NCBI GenBank assembly: GCA_028819075.1
Contig: JAPPMM010000045.1
Location: 85,167 to 149,166, forward strand
DNA: 64,000 bases
Direction of reading: 5' to 3'
Origin: Gammaproteobacteria bacterium
GTDB taxonomy: Bacteria > Gemmatimonadota > Gemmatimonadetes > Longimicrobiales > Gaopeijiaceae
Shown piece after piece: positions 18,473-27,772 of this stretch. The translations under genes and the position numbers were made by a program. The notes under the pieces are model-generated. The model was not told the origin of the DNA. It was given only the letters and a program-made list of their open reading frames with translations, and searched no databases. Every line of letters starts with the position of its first letter. The stretch's first letter is position 1.

Positions 18473-19373
18473 CTACCGCAACCGCGACGGAACAAAGTCC
18501 CCCAGCGCCTTCACCTTCACCTCGTCGACCGCACTCCTCAAGGTGGCCTTCACGCTCTCCTTTTCCTCGTCCACCAACGCGGTCAGCGCCTGCTCGAGCT
18601 CGTCCCGGTTGAGCAACTCGTCCAACTCCCGGAGTGCGATGTCGATACCGACTCCCGCGGCGGCGGCCACGATAAACCCCGCCGCACGGCCCAGGACGGG
18701 CCCCTGCCACCCGGAGCGCCACGCCCCCTGCCAATTTCTCGGCCAACCCCCTTGTGAGGGTCGTCACACCGACCGAGGTCCCGACGCCAGCTGTCGCGGC
18801 CGCGACAGCCGTCGGACCGATGGCCATGACGAAGTGACGTCTGGCGTCCCTTAGGAGGGCTTCCATGGCCCGCCCGCCCCACCTCTCAACCCCGGTGGAA
18901 GCGCCTCCGCGTCCCGGCCGACTAAAGCGCTGGATTTCCGTGAGCATCTCCTCTTGCATCACCCGGCCAACATCCGCAACGCCGAGGCTAATGCGCTGGT
19001 CCAGTGCCCCGAACAGCCGCGACTCGATCTCTTCTTCCAGTCTTCCAGTCAGCGCCAGACCCAGCTCGGCATACTGTCCAATGAACGAGTAGTGCCAGTC
19101 CAGCAGCGACGGCATCGCGGCGTAGACTGGCGCGAAGGCCTCGTCGACCCCTACGTCGATGGCCTGGCGCGTTTCCGGCAACGGGGCCCGGCGAAGCGCC
19201 TCGGAGAACTCTCGCCAGCGTTCCTCGGCCCGCAACTGCAGCATCTGATCGCCCGTAGCCACCAGCACAGCCAGCGGAACCAGTGCGAGCATCACCCGCC
19301 CGGCCCACGCCGTCCGTCCCGCGCGCGACGTCCCCCGGCCCGCGTCCACATCACTCGCGTGCTTATTCGACAT
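18473..19373 (-). pseudogene. Membrane-associated protein gene interrupted by a frameshift
   Basis: From ATG 19373 the frame reads a basic N-terminus, a hydrophobic anchor (RVMLALVPLAVLVATG) and helices, until about 18.70 kb. There it changes into Arg/Gly-rich nonsense ending at 18426. Removing one base in the run of four C (18701-18704, plus strand) restores a sensible continuation: VLGRAAGFIVAAAAGVGID, then LRELDELLNRDELEQALTAL and a stop at 18473. The restored protein is about 299 residues and ends in an acidic helical domain. So the gene carries a +1 slip in a homopolymer: a true frameshift, phase variation or a sequencing error. No family recognised. It overlaps the upstream membrane-protein gene by 11 bases. 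Confidence 0.6.
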
Positions 19374-20268
19374 CCGTCAAATCCCTTCTTGATTTCGGGC
19401 GACGACGATTCCGGGCGCCTATTCGCCAAGCCGCCAGCATGCATCCCTCAAGCCCACGAACGAATCCTGCGATCGCCAGCGCGGCGTTCAGGAAGAACCC
19501 GATCCATACAGCCAACCGGATCCCGTCCGGCGTCCACCACGCAGTCGCCGCGCCCGTCACCACGTACCACGAGGAGCCCTCGAGCGCGGCCGCCGCACGC
19601 AGCCCGTCGTCCACCATCGGGCACGCCGACTGGACGCCCGCCGTGAAGGCCTCCACCGTCAGCTGAAGGGAATCAGGATAGATGTACGGCGGACCGCCAA
19701 TCACCATGTAGTTGAAGTAGACGTAGGCGACGGCAACCAGCGCCAGCAGGACCCAGCCCGCAAGCCGCGCACTAAGGATGTCCGCGACCGCAACGCCCCG
19801 GCCGCCCTCGTCAGCGTCACGCCTGAAGTGCCGCCCCGGCCACCGCGAGATGCGGTTGAACAGGAAGGGCGCCGCCACAGCCGCCGCCGCTAGAAACAGC
19901 CAGTCGCTGGGCCGCGAGAGAGCCGCGAAGATGACCAGAAAGACGGCCAGAGGCAGCGCCGCCACCATGCTGATCACCACCGGCAGCCAAGTCCCCCGCA
20001 ACCGCCTCCGCCAAGAGGACCGGCCATCCAGGTAGTAGTCCACAGCGAAGCGCTTGCGCTCCAACCGGTACTCCAGGAGCCCGTAGAATATTGCGACATA
20101 GACAAGCCCGGGAGACGTCAGCGCCACGCACGAGTGGTCGTAGGTGCGTTGCCAGAGGAGCAGGAGCCCCAAGAGGAGCGTGGTGCCTACTAGGGGTTGG
20201 AGGAGCCGGTCGACCCGAGCGATCTCAGGGAGGTTCACGGGTTCGGGTCGGAGTCCACCGGGCGGCAC
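19363..20268 (-). CDS. Hypothetical polytopic membrane protein
   Basis: 301 residues with about six hydrophobic segments (TTLLLGLLLLW, PGLVYVAIFYGLLEY, WLPVVISMVAALPLAVFLV, WLFLAAAAVAAPFLF, WVLLALVAVAYVYFNY, LAVWIGFFLNAALAIAGF). Between segments 5 and 6 is a soluble loop with two Cys. Basic C-terminus. I do not recognise a family. It is translationally close to the downstream frameshifted gene (11-base overlap), and the two probably worked together at the inner membrane. The AbiE pair upstream runs in the same direction, 30 bases away, so one transcript could cover all four genes. Confidence 0.65.
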   Translation of the reverse strand: MPPGGLRPEPVNLPEIARVDRLLQPLVGTTLLLGLLLLWQRTYDHSCVALTSPGLVYVAIFYGLLEYRLERKRFAVDYYLDGRSSWRRRLRGTWLPVVISMVAALPLAVFLVIFAALSRPSDWLFLAAAAVAAPFLFNRISRWPGRHFRRDADEGGRGVAVADILSARLAGWVLLALVAVAYVYFNYMVIGGPPYIYPDSLQLTVEAFTAGVQSACPMVDDGLRAAAALEGSSWYVVTGAATAWWTPDGIRLAVWIGFFLNAALAIAGFVRGLEGCMLAAWRIGARNRRRPKSRRDLTDVE

Positions 20269-20298
20269 TCCCGGGCCTTGCGCTCCAGCCGTCGCACC

Positions 20299-21345
20299 TC
20301 AGTCATTCGGTGCGGGCGGCTGTGATGGCCAGCGAGCGTTGGCCATCTCCTCGATCAGCGCACACCGCTGCATGAGCGTCTCAAACGGATCGTCCTCGTC
20401 CACCAACATCCCAGCGGCAAGCATGCTGGTGTAGTCTTCGGCAAGCGACTCCTGGGCGGCACCCGAGGGAACAAGCCTGAGGTTGCCCGAGACGGCGGCC
20501 TCGTAGTCGATCCTCCGGCGATTGGAATCGTTCTCCCGGAAGAACATCGCCTTGTGGCGCGCAACCGACAGAGCGAGTTCGCGGTCCGTCAGAGCCCGGG
20601 CCGCGATTCCGGCATCGCCAAGCCGAGCGAGGTCGTGCCAGTGCCTCGACCAACGCTGGCCTCGCACGCGCCCCTGAAGGCAGTAGACATGCATTGAGGT
20701 GGCCTTCTCCCAGAATGTTCGCTCCGCCAGCATGACGGCTGCCCGGGCCATCGGGAATCCGAGGTCGGGCAGCACGGCGGCGGCATCGCACACCACGGAC
20801 TGAACGGTGTGAGGCTCGCCAGTCGAGCGCGCTCCGAAGTCGACTCGAACCTCCGGTCGGACGGGCCCGATCGGTTTGAACAGCGGATCGTACGCGACGT
20901 AGAGTTGCTCGGCCTCGGCTCGAACGCTTGCGGCAAAGCCAGCCTCGTCGAGTTCCCTTTCGACGAGAGGATGCGCGGTGTCTCGAACCCACTCAGCGAG
21001 GCGGGGGCGGATCGCCCGCGTCCAGCGCCTCTCCTGGCTGCGTGTGGGTGGCAGTGCCTCCTCGTCGCCGCCTGCGACGAGATCGGGTGCGAATCCGCGA
21101 ATGTCGTAGGTGATGTCGATGTCTTCGGAGAAGCGGCGAATCGCTCGCCACACCTTGGAGAGCGACGTGCCTCCCTTGAATACCAGATGTCGTCCGAACG
21201 GTGCTTCGAACAGGACTCGAAGGGTTGCCACGACCCAGGTGTCCTTCTCCAGGAGGTAGGTCCTATGCCCGCCTCGCTGCTCCGCCACCTCCAATGCGTC
21301 GCGCTTCTCGGTAGCCGAGAGCATTGCGTAACGGACCTCAGCCAT
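20299..21345 (-). CDS. abiEii: AbiEii/AbiGii family nucleotidyltransferase toxin
   Basis: 348 residues. The nucleotidyltransferase signature GGTSLSKVWRAIRRFSEDID (with the D-I-D metal-binding pair) is clear, and the C-terminal helical half matches AbiEii. Family members are GTP/NTP-dependent transferases that stall growth, for instance by modifying tRNA, when phage infects. The start overlaps the antitoxin stop by 8 bases (ATG at 21345), the usual arrangement of type IV AbiE toxin-antitoxin pairs. All core motifs are intact, so the pair looks functional. Confidence 0.9.
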   Translation of the reverse strand: MAEVRYAMLSATEKRDALEVAEQRGGHRTYLLEKDTWVVATLRVLFEAPFGRHLVFKGGTSLSKVWRAIRRFSEDIDITYDIRGFAPDLVAGGDEEALPPTRSQERRWTRAIRPRLAEWVRDTAHPLVERELDEAGFAASVRAEAEQLYVAYDPLFKPIGPVRPEVRVDFGARSTGEPHTVQSVVCDAAAVLPDLGFPMARAAVMLAERTFWEKATSMHVYCLQGRVRGQRWSRHWHDLARLGDAGIAARALTDRELALSVARHKAMFFRENDSNRRRIDYEAAVSGNLRLVPSGAAQESLAEDYTSMLAAGMLVDEDDPFETLMQRCALIEEMANARWPSQPPAPND

Positions 21346-21934
21346 GTGCCAAGCGCCTGACGAGTGGCTCCGCCATCCATGCGGGCATGAGCGCCCGCGC
21401 GGCGACAAGCTCGCTCACGTCCTCCCTCGATAGCTTGGGAAGCACAGCGTCCAGGCTATCCTCGACTTCGTTGGGACCGAGCCATGCGATCGCACGGATG
21501 ACTGTGCCGACCGTGCGGTCTGGTGCCGTCAGTTGCCACTCCGGAGCGTGGCGCAACTCGACCCGATGAGCCCCGAAGTGCAGGAAACGGTCGGGTCCGG
21601 AGGTGAGATAGACCGAGCGAACCGTATTCTGAGTCGTCAGCCCAAGCCAGTTGGCGGCATCGCCGCCGTTGGGAACGATGGTCTCGCCCCAGAGTTCGGA
21701 CAAGGCCGCGAGCGCCTTCTCGCGACGCGGTGCGCGAAGGCCGAAGCGAGTCGGGATCGGTCGCATGTAGATGCCACGGCAGATCCGTAGGAGTCGCTCC
21801 GAACGGGCAAGGCGGGAGAGAGCCCTGGCCACTGCGGCCCGGTCGTCGAGATGCAGCAGGTCCTCCGCTTGTATCGGTGTGGCCTCCGGCATGTCCTCGG
21901 CGTATTGCATGATCCGTTTGGGCAGGCTGCTCAT
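21338..21934 (-). CDS. abiEi: AbiEi family antitoxin
   Basis: 198 residues: an N-terminal winged-helix DNA-binding part (ATPIQAEDLLHLDDRAAVARAL, then ICRGIYMRP) and a C-terminal AbiEi antitoxin domain (VPNGGDAANWLGLTTQNT). AbiEi counteracts the AbiEii transferase and represses its own promoter. ATG 21934 was chosen because GGAGG lies 11 bases upstream; ATG 21952 is the alternative. A 28-bp repeat with palindromic core sits about 80-110 bases before the start and could be part of its control region or a flank of the inserted block. Confidence 0.85.
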   Translation of the reverse strand: MSSLPKRIMQYAEDMPEATPIQAEDLLHLDDRAAVARALSRLARSERLLRICRGIYMRPIPTRFGLRAPRREKALAALSELWGETIVPNGGDAANWLGLTTQNTVRSVYLTSGPDRFLHFGAHRVELRHAPEWQLTAPDRTVGTVIRAIAWLGPNEVEDSLDAVLPKLSREDVSELVAARALMPAWMAEPLVRRLAHG

Positions 21935-22016
21935 GGCGTCCGTGTCCTCCATCGGAAGTCGGTCACTGCACCCAATATAGGCACAGGCCATGCGGGAGCG
22001 ACTCTGACCCGTTGTG

Positions 22017-22044
22017 AGTCCGGCGACCTGACAAAATGGCAGAC
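22017..22044 (+). repeat. 28-bp direct repeat, copy B
   Basis: Exact copy of 15844-15871. It stands at the right edge of the accessory block and upstream of abiEi. In this copy the palindromic core is not followed by a second site, unlike at copy A. Confidence 0.75.
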
Positions 22045-22089
22045 TCCGGCGCCTCCCCCGTCAGCGTCTCGACCGCCGGGGGCAGAGCG

Positions 22090-22677
22090 TCAGGGACATA
22101 GATCCGCGCACTCGTCAGGGTGTACCCGCCAGACGGTCAGCCAGAGTGCTTCGCCAGCGTAGTTGACGGCGTCTGCCCTGATGTCGAAACGCCAGACCCC
22201 GTGGCACCACCACCAGCCGCATCGCGGGCGCGGTTCGTTGATCTCGGCCTCATCAATGAAGGCACCTATCGGATAAGGCGAGCGTTCGAGTTCGACTTCC
22301 CACTCGACCTCCGGTTCGAGGACCCAACTGGTGGCCCCTTCCGCCACGATGTCACCCTGCTGTTTGAGCTGGACGGTGACATGGATCCTCCCGGAGCCCG
22401 GGACACCAAAGCGCTCCACTCCAGCCTTGAAATCGCGGGCATCAAGGGTCACCGACTGCCCGATCCCCGTGATCTCGACCTCGATGCCAGCCATGTCGGT
22501 TGGATCGTCCAGCGAGTTGTCGAGCGTGATGATGTTGTCAGATCCTGTCGGCCAATCGAAGGTGGCCCGGCTGTCTGACGGAACTGTGACCGTCAGCGAT
22601 GCGCTGGAGCCGAAGATGGTCGAGCATGAGACGCTCACCAGGGCGAGGGCGAAGACGGAAAGCACCCATTCCTTCAT
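22090..22677 (-). CDS. Hypothetical lipoprotein
   Basis: 195 residues with a lipoprotein signal (VFALALVSVSC, Cys18). The mature part is beta-rich (SLTVTVPSDSRATFDW; IEVEITGIGQSVTLDARDF) and ends in a Trp/Cys-rich segment (RCGWWWCHGVWRFDI, DECADLC). An envelope protein with a small beta-sandwich is likely. No family recognised. ATG 22677 was chosen because the signal peptide begins there; an upstream ATG (MGWQEERDIM) is possible. It sits between the accessory block and the ABC transporter operon and follows potC by 41 bases in the same direction. Confidence 0.7.
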   Translation of the reverse strand: MKEWVLSVFALALVSVSCSTIFGSSASLTVTVPSDSRATFDWPTGSDNIITLDNSLDDPTDMAGIEVEITGIGQSVTLDARDFKAGVERFGVPGSGRIHVTVQLKQQGDIVAEGATSWVLEPEVEWEVELERSPYPIGAFIDEAEINEPRPRCGWWWCHGVWRFDIRADAVNYAGEALWLTVWRVHPDECADLCP

Positions 22678-22718
22678 GATGTCTCGCTCTTCTTGCCATC
22701 CCATGTCCCTCTCACAGC

Positions 22719-23543
22719 CTACCTCCCCGCCGCCCTCCTCCTCAGCCACCCCACCGTAAGCAGCAGCGCCGCCGCGAACACGATCAGGAAGGTCGCGACG
22801 GCCAGAATGGCGGGGCTGATCTCCTCGCGGATACCCGCCCACATCTGGCGCGGGATGGTGTTCTGCTCCACTCCGCCCAGGAAGAGCACGACCACCACTT
22901 CATCGAACGAAGTGGCGAAGGCGAAGAGCGCCCCCGAAAGCACCCCCGGAGCGATCAGCGGCAACTGCACGCGGGTGAAGGTCCGGAGTGGTCCGGCCCC
23001 CAGCGACGCGGCGGCGCGGTTCAGGGTGGTGTTGTAGGCGGTCAGGGTGGCGGTCACCGTGATGACCACAAACGGCGTCCCCAGCGCGGCGTGCGCCAGG
23101 ATCAGCCCCAGGTGGGTCTGGCCCAGGCCCATGCGGGAGTAGAAGAAGAACATCCCCGCGGCCGAGATGATCACCGGGGTCACCAGCGGCGAGACCAGGA
23201 AGCCCATCAGGAAGCGGCGAGCGGGCATGTCGGGGCTCGAGAGCCCGAGCGCGGCCAGAGTACCCAGGAAGGTGGCCAGCGCCGTGGCGGCGGTGCCGAC
23301 CACCAGGCTGTTGACCAGCGCGCTCCGCCAGACGTCGCTGGTCGCGATCTCCTGGTACCAGCGAAGCGACCAGGCTTCCGGGTCCAGCCTCAGCATGCCC
23401 TCCGTGAAGGTGAAGTAGGGCTCCGCGTTGAAGCTCAGCGGCACGATCACGAGGATGGGAGCCATCAGGAAAAACAGCACCGCCGCGCAGAACGCGACGT
23501 GCATCGTCCTTCCTGCCCGCTCCGCCCGGCTCAGCGCGCGCAC
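22719..23543 (-). CDS. ABC transporter permease, PotC-like
   Basis: 274 residues with six membrane segments and the binding-protein-dependent transport EAA-type loop (AAASLGAGPLRTFTRVQLPLI). It is the second inner-membrane channel subunit of a spermidine/putrescine-type importer (COG1177). GTG start, 1 base after the upstream permease stop, so the two are coupled. Last of the four transporter genes in the order potA-potD-potB-potC. Confidence 0.88.
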   Translation of the reverse strand: MRALSRAERAGRTMHVAFCAAVLFFLMAPILVIVPLSFNAEPYFTFTEGMLRLDPEAWSLRWYQEIATSDVWRSALVNSLVVGTAATALATFLGTLAALGLSSPDMPARRFLMGFLVSPLVTPVIISAAGMFFFYSRMGLGQTHLGLILAHAALGTPFVVITVTATLTAYNTTLNRAAASLGAGPLRTFTRVQLPLIAPGVLSGALFAFATSFDEVVVVLFLGGVEQNTIPRQMWAGIREEISPAILAVATFLIVFAAALLLTVGWLRRRAAGR

Positions 23544-23544
23544 G

Positions 23545-24759
23545 TCAGGCGACCCTCACGCCCGCGGTCCCGGCCAACCGCTCGTACAGCAGGTAGAGGC
23601 CAATCACGCACGCCAGGATGATCGCGCCCAGCGCGGACGCCAGCCCCCAGTTGAGGGAGGTCTGCATGTGGTACGCGACCATGTTGGAGATCAGCTGGCC
23701 GGTGCTCCCTCCCACCAGCGCCGGGGTGATGTAGTACCCTATGGCCAGGATGAACACGAGCAGGCTGCCCGCCCCCACCCCGGGGAGCGTCTGGGGCCAG
23801 TAGACCCGCAGGAACCCCTGCGCCGGGCCGGCTCCGAGCGAAGCGGCCGCGTCCATGTGCGAGCGGGGAATCCCGCGCATGACCGAGTACAGCGGCAATA
23901 CCATGAACGGCAGCAGAACGTGCGTCATCGCGACGAACGTGCCCGTCATGTTGTAGATGAGCGCGAGTCGTCCGCCATCGGGCACCAGCCCCAGCGCGAC
24001 CAGGATGTCGTTGATCACGCCCTGGCCCTGGAGCAGGACGATCCAGGATGTCGTGCGCACCAGCAGCGAGGTCCAGAACGGGACCAGCACCAGTGCCAGG
24101 AGCAGGCCGGCGCGGCGTGGCGGCGCATGGGCGATGAAATGCGCGAGCGGGTAGCCGAACAGGAGGCACAACCCGGTGATGGACAGGCTGACCAGGAAGG
24201 TGCGCGCGAACAGACGCAGGTAGATGCGGCGGTCCTCCTCCTGGCGAGCGATCGATCCGTCGGGAAGTCGCCGCAGATCGACCGCGGCCAGGTAGTGACG
24301 GCTGGTATAGCGCTCGCCGGCTGTGCGCAGCGCGTGCCAGGTGCTCACCTCGCCCCAGGCAGCGTCGATCTCGACGAAGGTCTCGCGCCAGGAGCCGTCG
24401 GGGGCCGCGGCAAGCCGCCGGCCCGTCACCGCGACGATGCTCCGCATCCCCCCCTGCACCCGGTTGACCCGGCCGGCCACCCGGCCGATCACCCGCTCCT
24501 CCTGCGCCTCCATCAGCTCGCGCGCGGCCGCCGCGAAGACCTCCTCGCCGGGCACGCTCTCCCCGTCCCATCCCTCCAGCAGGGCGAGCGTCTCGGGCAG
24601 CGCGTCCGCCACCACCGCGTCATAGACGCTGCGGCTGAACATCGTGGCGAGAGGCGCCACAAAGGTCACGCCGACGAAGGCTACAAGCGGTAGCGCGAGC
24701 CCGGCCGCCCGCAGTTGCGGCCGCCAGTCGCGCCCTCGCGGCATCGATTCGGAGCTCAC
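23545..24759 (-). CDS. ABC transporter permease, PotB-like
   Basis: 404 residues, longer than the typical 280-300. Between the first membrane segment (LALPLVAFVGVTFVAPLATMF) and the second (LVSLSITGLCLLFGYPLAHFI) lies an insertion of about 170 residues that should face the periplasm (WDGESVPGEEVFAAAARELM; YLAAVDLRRLP). Long-loop permeases of this kind occur in other PotB-like/Fbp-type proteins. The EAA loop is AAASLGAGPAQGFLRVYWPQ. It pairs with the PotC-like permease. Confidence 0.88.
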   Translation of the reverse strand: MSSESMPRGRDWRPQLRAAGLALPLVAFVGVTFVAPLATMFSRSVYDAVVADALPETLALLEGWDGESVPGEEVFAAAARELMEAQEERVIGRVAGRVNRVQGGMRSIVAVTGRRLAAAPDGSWRETFVEIDAAWGEVSTWHALRTAGERYTSRHYLAAVDLRRLPDGSIARQEEDRRIYLRLFARTFLVSLSITGLCLLFGYPLAHFIAHAPPRRAGLLLALVLVPFWTSLLVRTTSWIVLLQGQGVINDILVALGLVPDGGRLALIYNMTGTFVAMTHVLLPFMVLPLYSVMRGIPRSHMDAAASLGAGPAQGFLRVYWPQTLPGVGAGSLLVFILAIGYYITPALVGGSTGQLISNMVAYHMQTSLNWGLASALGAIILACVIGLYLLYERLAGTAGVRVA

Positions 24760-24817
24760 CGTCGCGTACCGCGGTGAGCGGCGTCGCTGTCGGGTCCTCC
24801 CGCCATCGAGCCTTCCC

Positions 24818-25897
24818 TCATCGGGCCAGCCACGAGCTGAAGCGCTCGTTCATCTCGTCCGTGTGGTTCACCCACCACTCCCAGTCGTTGCGCAGCGCCC
24901 GCTCCAGGTTCTCCGGATAGGTAGGCATGTGCGGCAGCATGTCGACCCCCGCCTCCGCGTGCGTTCCCACGAGCGGCAGTCCGGAGTAGCGCGTCGGGCT
25001 GTACGAGATGTTGGCGCTGACCCGGGCCATGGACCGGGGGGTGGTCGCGAAGGCCAGGAACTCGAGCGCCGCTTCCAGATTCGGCGTCCCGGCCACGACG
25101 ACCAGTTGGCCGAAATCCAGCAGCTGCCCGTCCCAGATGATCTCGAAGGGCTGGTCTTCCAGCACCTGGGCGTTGAAGATGCGGCCGTTGTACGCCGTCG
25201 TCATGGTCACTTCGCCGTCGGCGAGGAGCTGGGGCGGCTGGGCGCCCGCCTCCCACCACACGATCTGGTCCTTGATGGTGTCCAGCTTGCGGAACGCGCG
25301 TTCGATCCCCTCGGGGGTGTCCAGCAACTGGTACACCTCTGCCGGCGGCACGCCGTCGGCCATGAGCGCGAACTCCATGTTGCCCATCGGCTTGCGGCGC
25401 ATTCCGCGGCGTCCCGGAAAGGCTTCCAGATCGAAGAAGTCCTGCATGGTCCGGGGCTCGGGGCTGGCAATGTTCTCCCGGTTGTAGGCGATTACGGTCG
25501 CGTAGAACTCGGCGCCGACGCCGCACTCGGTCAGGGTGCCGGGGAAGAAATCCTCCCCGGGTGGCGTTCCGTCCGCGCCGGGAGCCCACATCGCCGGATC
25601 GAGCGGCTCGAGCAACCCCTCGTCGCAGCCGCGCACGGCGTCGGCGATCTCCATGGGCACCACGTCCCAGTGAATCCGTCCCACGTCGACCTGCGCCCGG
25701 ACTTCGGCCAGGCCACCGTTGTATTGGGCGTCGCGGATGACGATGCCCGTCTCGGCAATGAACGGCTCGTAGTAGGCGAGCTTGCAGGCGCGCGTATAGG
25801 CCCCGCCCCACGCACCGACGGTCAGGGAATCGCCGCTGTCGCCCCCACAGGCAGCGACCAGGGCGGCGAGCCCCAGCACCGCGAATCGGCGAGCCAT
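24818..25897 (-). CDS. PotD-like extracellular solute-binding lipoprotein
   Basis: 359 residues. The lipobox LAALVAACGG (Cys17) anchors it to the membrane. The fold is type-2 periplasmic binding protein (LTVGAWGGAYTRACKLAYYE; DVVPMEIADAVRGCDEG; FYATVIAYNRENI). It belongs to the polyamine/iminobutyrate PotD group; the real ligand (spermidine, putrescine, another amine or an organic acid) is not decidable here. Acts outside the inner membrane, delivering substrate to the permeases encoded downstream. Confidence 0.88.
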   Translation of the reverse strand: MARRFAVLGLAALVAACGGDSGDSLTVGAWGGAYTRACKLAYYEPFIAETGIVIRDAQYNGGLAEVRAQVDVGRIHWDVVPMEIADAVRGCDEGLLEPLDPAMWAPGADGTPPGEDFFPGTLTECGVGAEFYATVIAYNRENIASPEPRTMQDFFDLEAFPGRRGMRRKPMGNMEFALMADGVPPAEVYQLLDTPEGIERAFRKLDTIKDQIVWWEAGAQPPQLLADGEVTMTTAYNGRIFNAQVLEDQPFEIIWDGQLLDFGQLVVVAGTPNLEAALEFLAFATTPRSMARVSANISYSPTRYSGLPLVGTHAEAGVDMLPHMPTYPENLERALRNDWEWWVNHTDEMNERFSSWLAR

Positions 25898-25941
25898 GGG
25901 AGCCTCTCGCTGGCGCGACGGGCGCGCGCTGCAACACTCGT

Positions 25942-27051
25942 TCACACCGCGCCCTCCGCGCCGCCGTAGTCCAGGACCCGGCAGTCCGCAGCCGTCCATC
26001 CCACGCGGATTTCGTCGCCCTCCAGCACCGCGCCCTGTCCCACCACGTTCGAGATCTTCGCGACGAAGTCGGCCCGCCCGCAGGTCTCCATGTGGATGCG
26101 CAGGTGATCGCCCACGAAGGTGATGTGCTCGATGACCGCCTCGAACTGGTTCGAAAACAGCCCCGGCTCGGGATGCAGCGTGATTCGCTCGGGCCGGATG
26201 GAGAGCGTGACCGGGTCCCCCGGCCGGCAGTCCACTACCCGATACCCGCGCACCACCTGGCCGCCCACCACCACGTCGCACACGTCCCCATTTACCGTGG
26301 CGACACGCCCGTGCAGGCGGTTGTTCTCGCCGATGAAGCGCGCGACGAACGAGCGCTCGGGTTCCTCGTACAGGGCTTCGGGCGCGGCCACCTGCTCCAC
26401 CATGCCGTCGCGCAGCACGGCGATGCGGTCCGACATGACCATGGCCTCCTGCTGGTCATGGGTCACGTAGACGATGGTCACGCCGAGCGTCCGGTGGATG
26501 CGCCGGATCTCGTACTGCAACTCTTCGCGCAGATGGCGGTCGAGGGCGCCGAGGGGTTCATCCATCAGCACGAGTTCGGGCTCGAAGACCAGCGCGCGCG
26601 CGATCGCCACCCGCTGCTGCTGCCCGCCCGAGAGCTGCCCGGGCCGACGCTTCTCGAATCCCTCCAGCCGGACCAGCTTGAGTGCCCGGTCCACCAGCTC
26701 CCGCCGCCGGTCGCGCTCGATGCCGCGCACGTCCAGCGGAAAGGCCAGGTTGTCCTCCACGGTCATGTGGGGAAAGAGCGCGTAGTCCTGAAACACCATG
26801 CCGATGCCCCGCTTGCGCGGCGGCAGGGCGTGCACCGATCGGCCGTCGATGCGGATGGCTCCCGCGGTCGGAGTCTCGAATCCCGCAAGCATCATGAGGC
26901 ATGTCGTCTTCCCCGAGCCGGATGGCCCGAGCAGGCTCAGGAACTCGCCCCGGCGCACGCTGAGGTTCAATCCCTGGACGGCCATCACCCGGCCATCGTA
27001 GCTCTTGGCGATGTCCTCGAACTCGACGTGGGGGTCTGCTTGAGTCGTCAC
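25942..27051 (-). CDS. PotA-like ABC transporter ATP-binding protein
   Basis: 369 residues. Walker A GPSGSGKTT, signature LSGGQQQRVAIARAL, Walker B VLMDEPLGALD and switch His in YVTHDQQEAM are intact. A C-terminal TOBE domain (VTLSIRPERITLHPE) is present. It drives the importer formed with the three following genes. GTG 27051 begins the conserved part (VTTQADPHVEFEDIAKSYDG); an ATG at 27150 would add 33 residues of improbable sequence. Confidence 0.9.
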   Translation of the reverse strand: MTTQADPHVEFEDIAKSYDGRVMAVQGLNLSVRRGEFLSLLGPSGSGKTTCLMMLAGFETPTAGAIRIDGRSVHALPPRKRGIGMVFQDYALFPHMTVEDNLAFPLDVRGIERDRRRELVDRALKLVRLEGFEKRRPGQLSGGQQQRVAIARALVFEPELVLMDEPLGALDRHLREELQYEIRRIHRTLGVTIVYVTHDQQEAMVMSDRIAVLRDGMVEQVAAPEALYEEPERSFVARFIGENNRLHGRVATVNGDVCDVVVGGQVVRGYRVVDCRPGDPVTLSIRPERITLHPEPGLFSNQFEAVIEHITFVGDHLRIHMETCGRADFVAKISNVVGQGAVLEGDEIRVGWTAADCRVLDYGGAEGAV

Positions 27052-27305
27052 CCGCTGGTCCTGTTCCGTGTAGACGAAGGGCTGCACGCCGAAAAGGCGC
27101 GGGCAATGTAGAGTCAAAAGCGTTGGCGGCAAACCGGCAAATCGCCCCATTGGGCCATCCGCAGCCTGTTCTGGTGAGAACCCCCGGCCACCAATAGGTT
27201 ATCAAGGGTGTTGCGCTGGTTCCGGGCACGTCCGGTGCGCGGTGAGCACGTGCCGCCACGGCTCGTCGGATCGTTGGTGTCGGTCCCGTCAACAGCGAGA
27301 AAGCA

Positions 27306-27770
27306 ATGCTCCGTTCCAGGTCACCCCGACTCTTTCCCCTCCTCGTCGCCATTCTGGCGCTCGCGGCCTGCGGCGGGGGTGAGGATCCGGTGGAACCCGA
27401 GCCGGAACGACCGCCCGATCTCACGGGCACCTACACGCTGGAGTCGCTGTCCTCAATCGTAACCGGCGGGCAGACCTTCACGCCGCCGATCGTGTCGGGT
27501 ACCTTCACGGCGCAACAGACATCGGTAACGGGTCCCGAAGCGTCGGGCACAACGATGTTAAGCGTCACACTTCCGGTCGGTACGCCGGGGGGCGAGACCA
27601 CCACCATTGAGGATGAGGGCACCTACGTCAACCGTCTTGACGGAACCTGGGAGCAAAACGGCCGGATCCTTCAGGGCATCGGGACGTATACCTTCCGCAA
27701 TAACGTCCTGACCGTTGAAGTGACCGAACCCGCGCTCAACGTCTCGACCACGGTCTGGCGGAAGAACTGA
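27306..27770 (+). CDS. Small lipoprotein, lipocalin-like
   Basis: 154 residues. Signal ends in LALAACGGG (Cys22), then an acidic-Pro linker (EDPVEPEPERPPDL) and a beta-rich domain beginning GTYTLESLSSIV and ending TYTFRNNVLTVEV. The succession of strands in a ~120-residue domain suggests a small lipocalin-type or calycin-like barrel (inference). Envelope located. It precedes the TonB receptor by 2 bases, so the two are translationally linked and may act on the same ligand. Confidence 0.75.
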   Translation: MLRSRSPRLFPLLVAILALAACGGGEDPVEPEPERPPDLTGTYTLESLSSIVTGGQTFTPPIVSGTFTAQQTSVTGPEASGTTMLSVTLPVGTPGGETTTIEDEGTYVNRLDGTWEQNGRILQGIGTYTFRNNVLTVEVTEPALNVSTTVWRKN

Positions 27771-27772
27771 CC

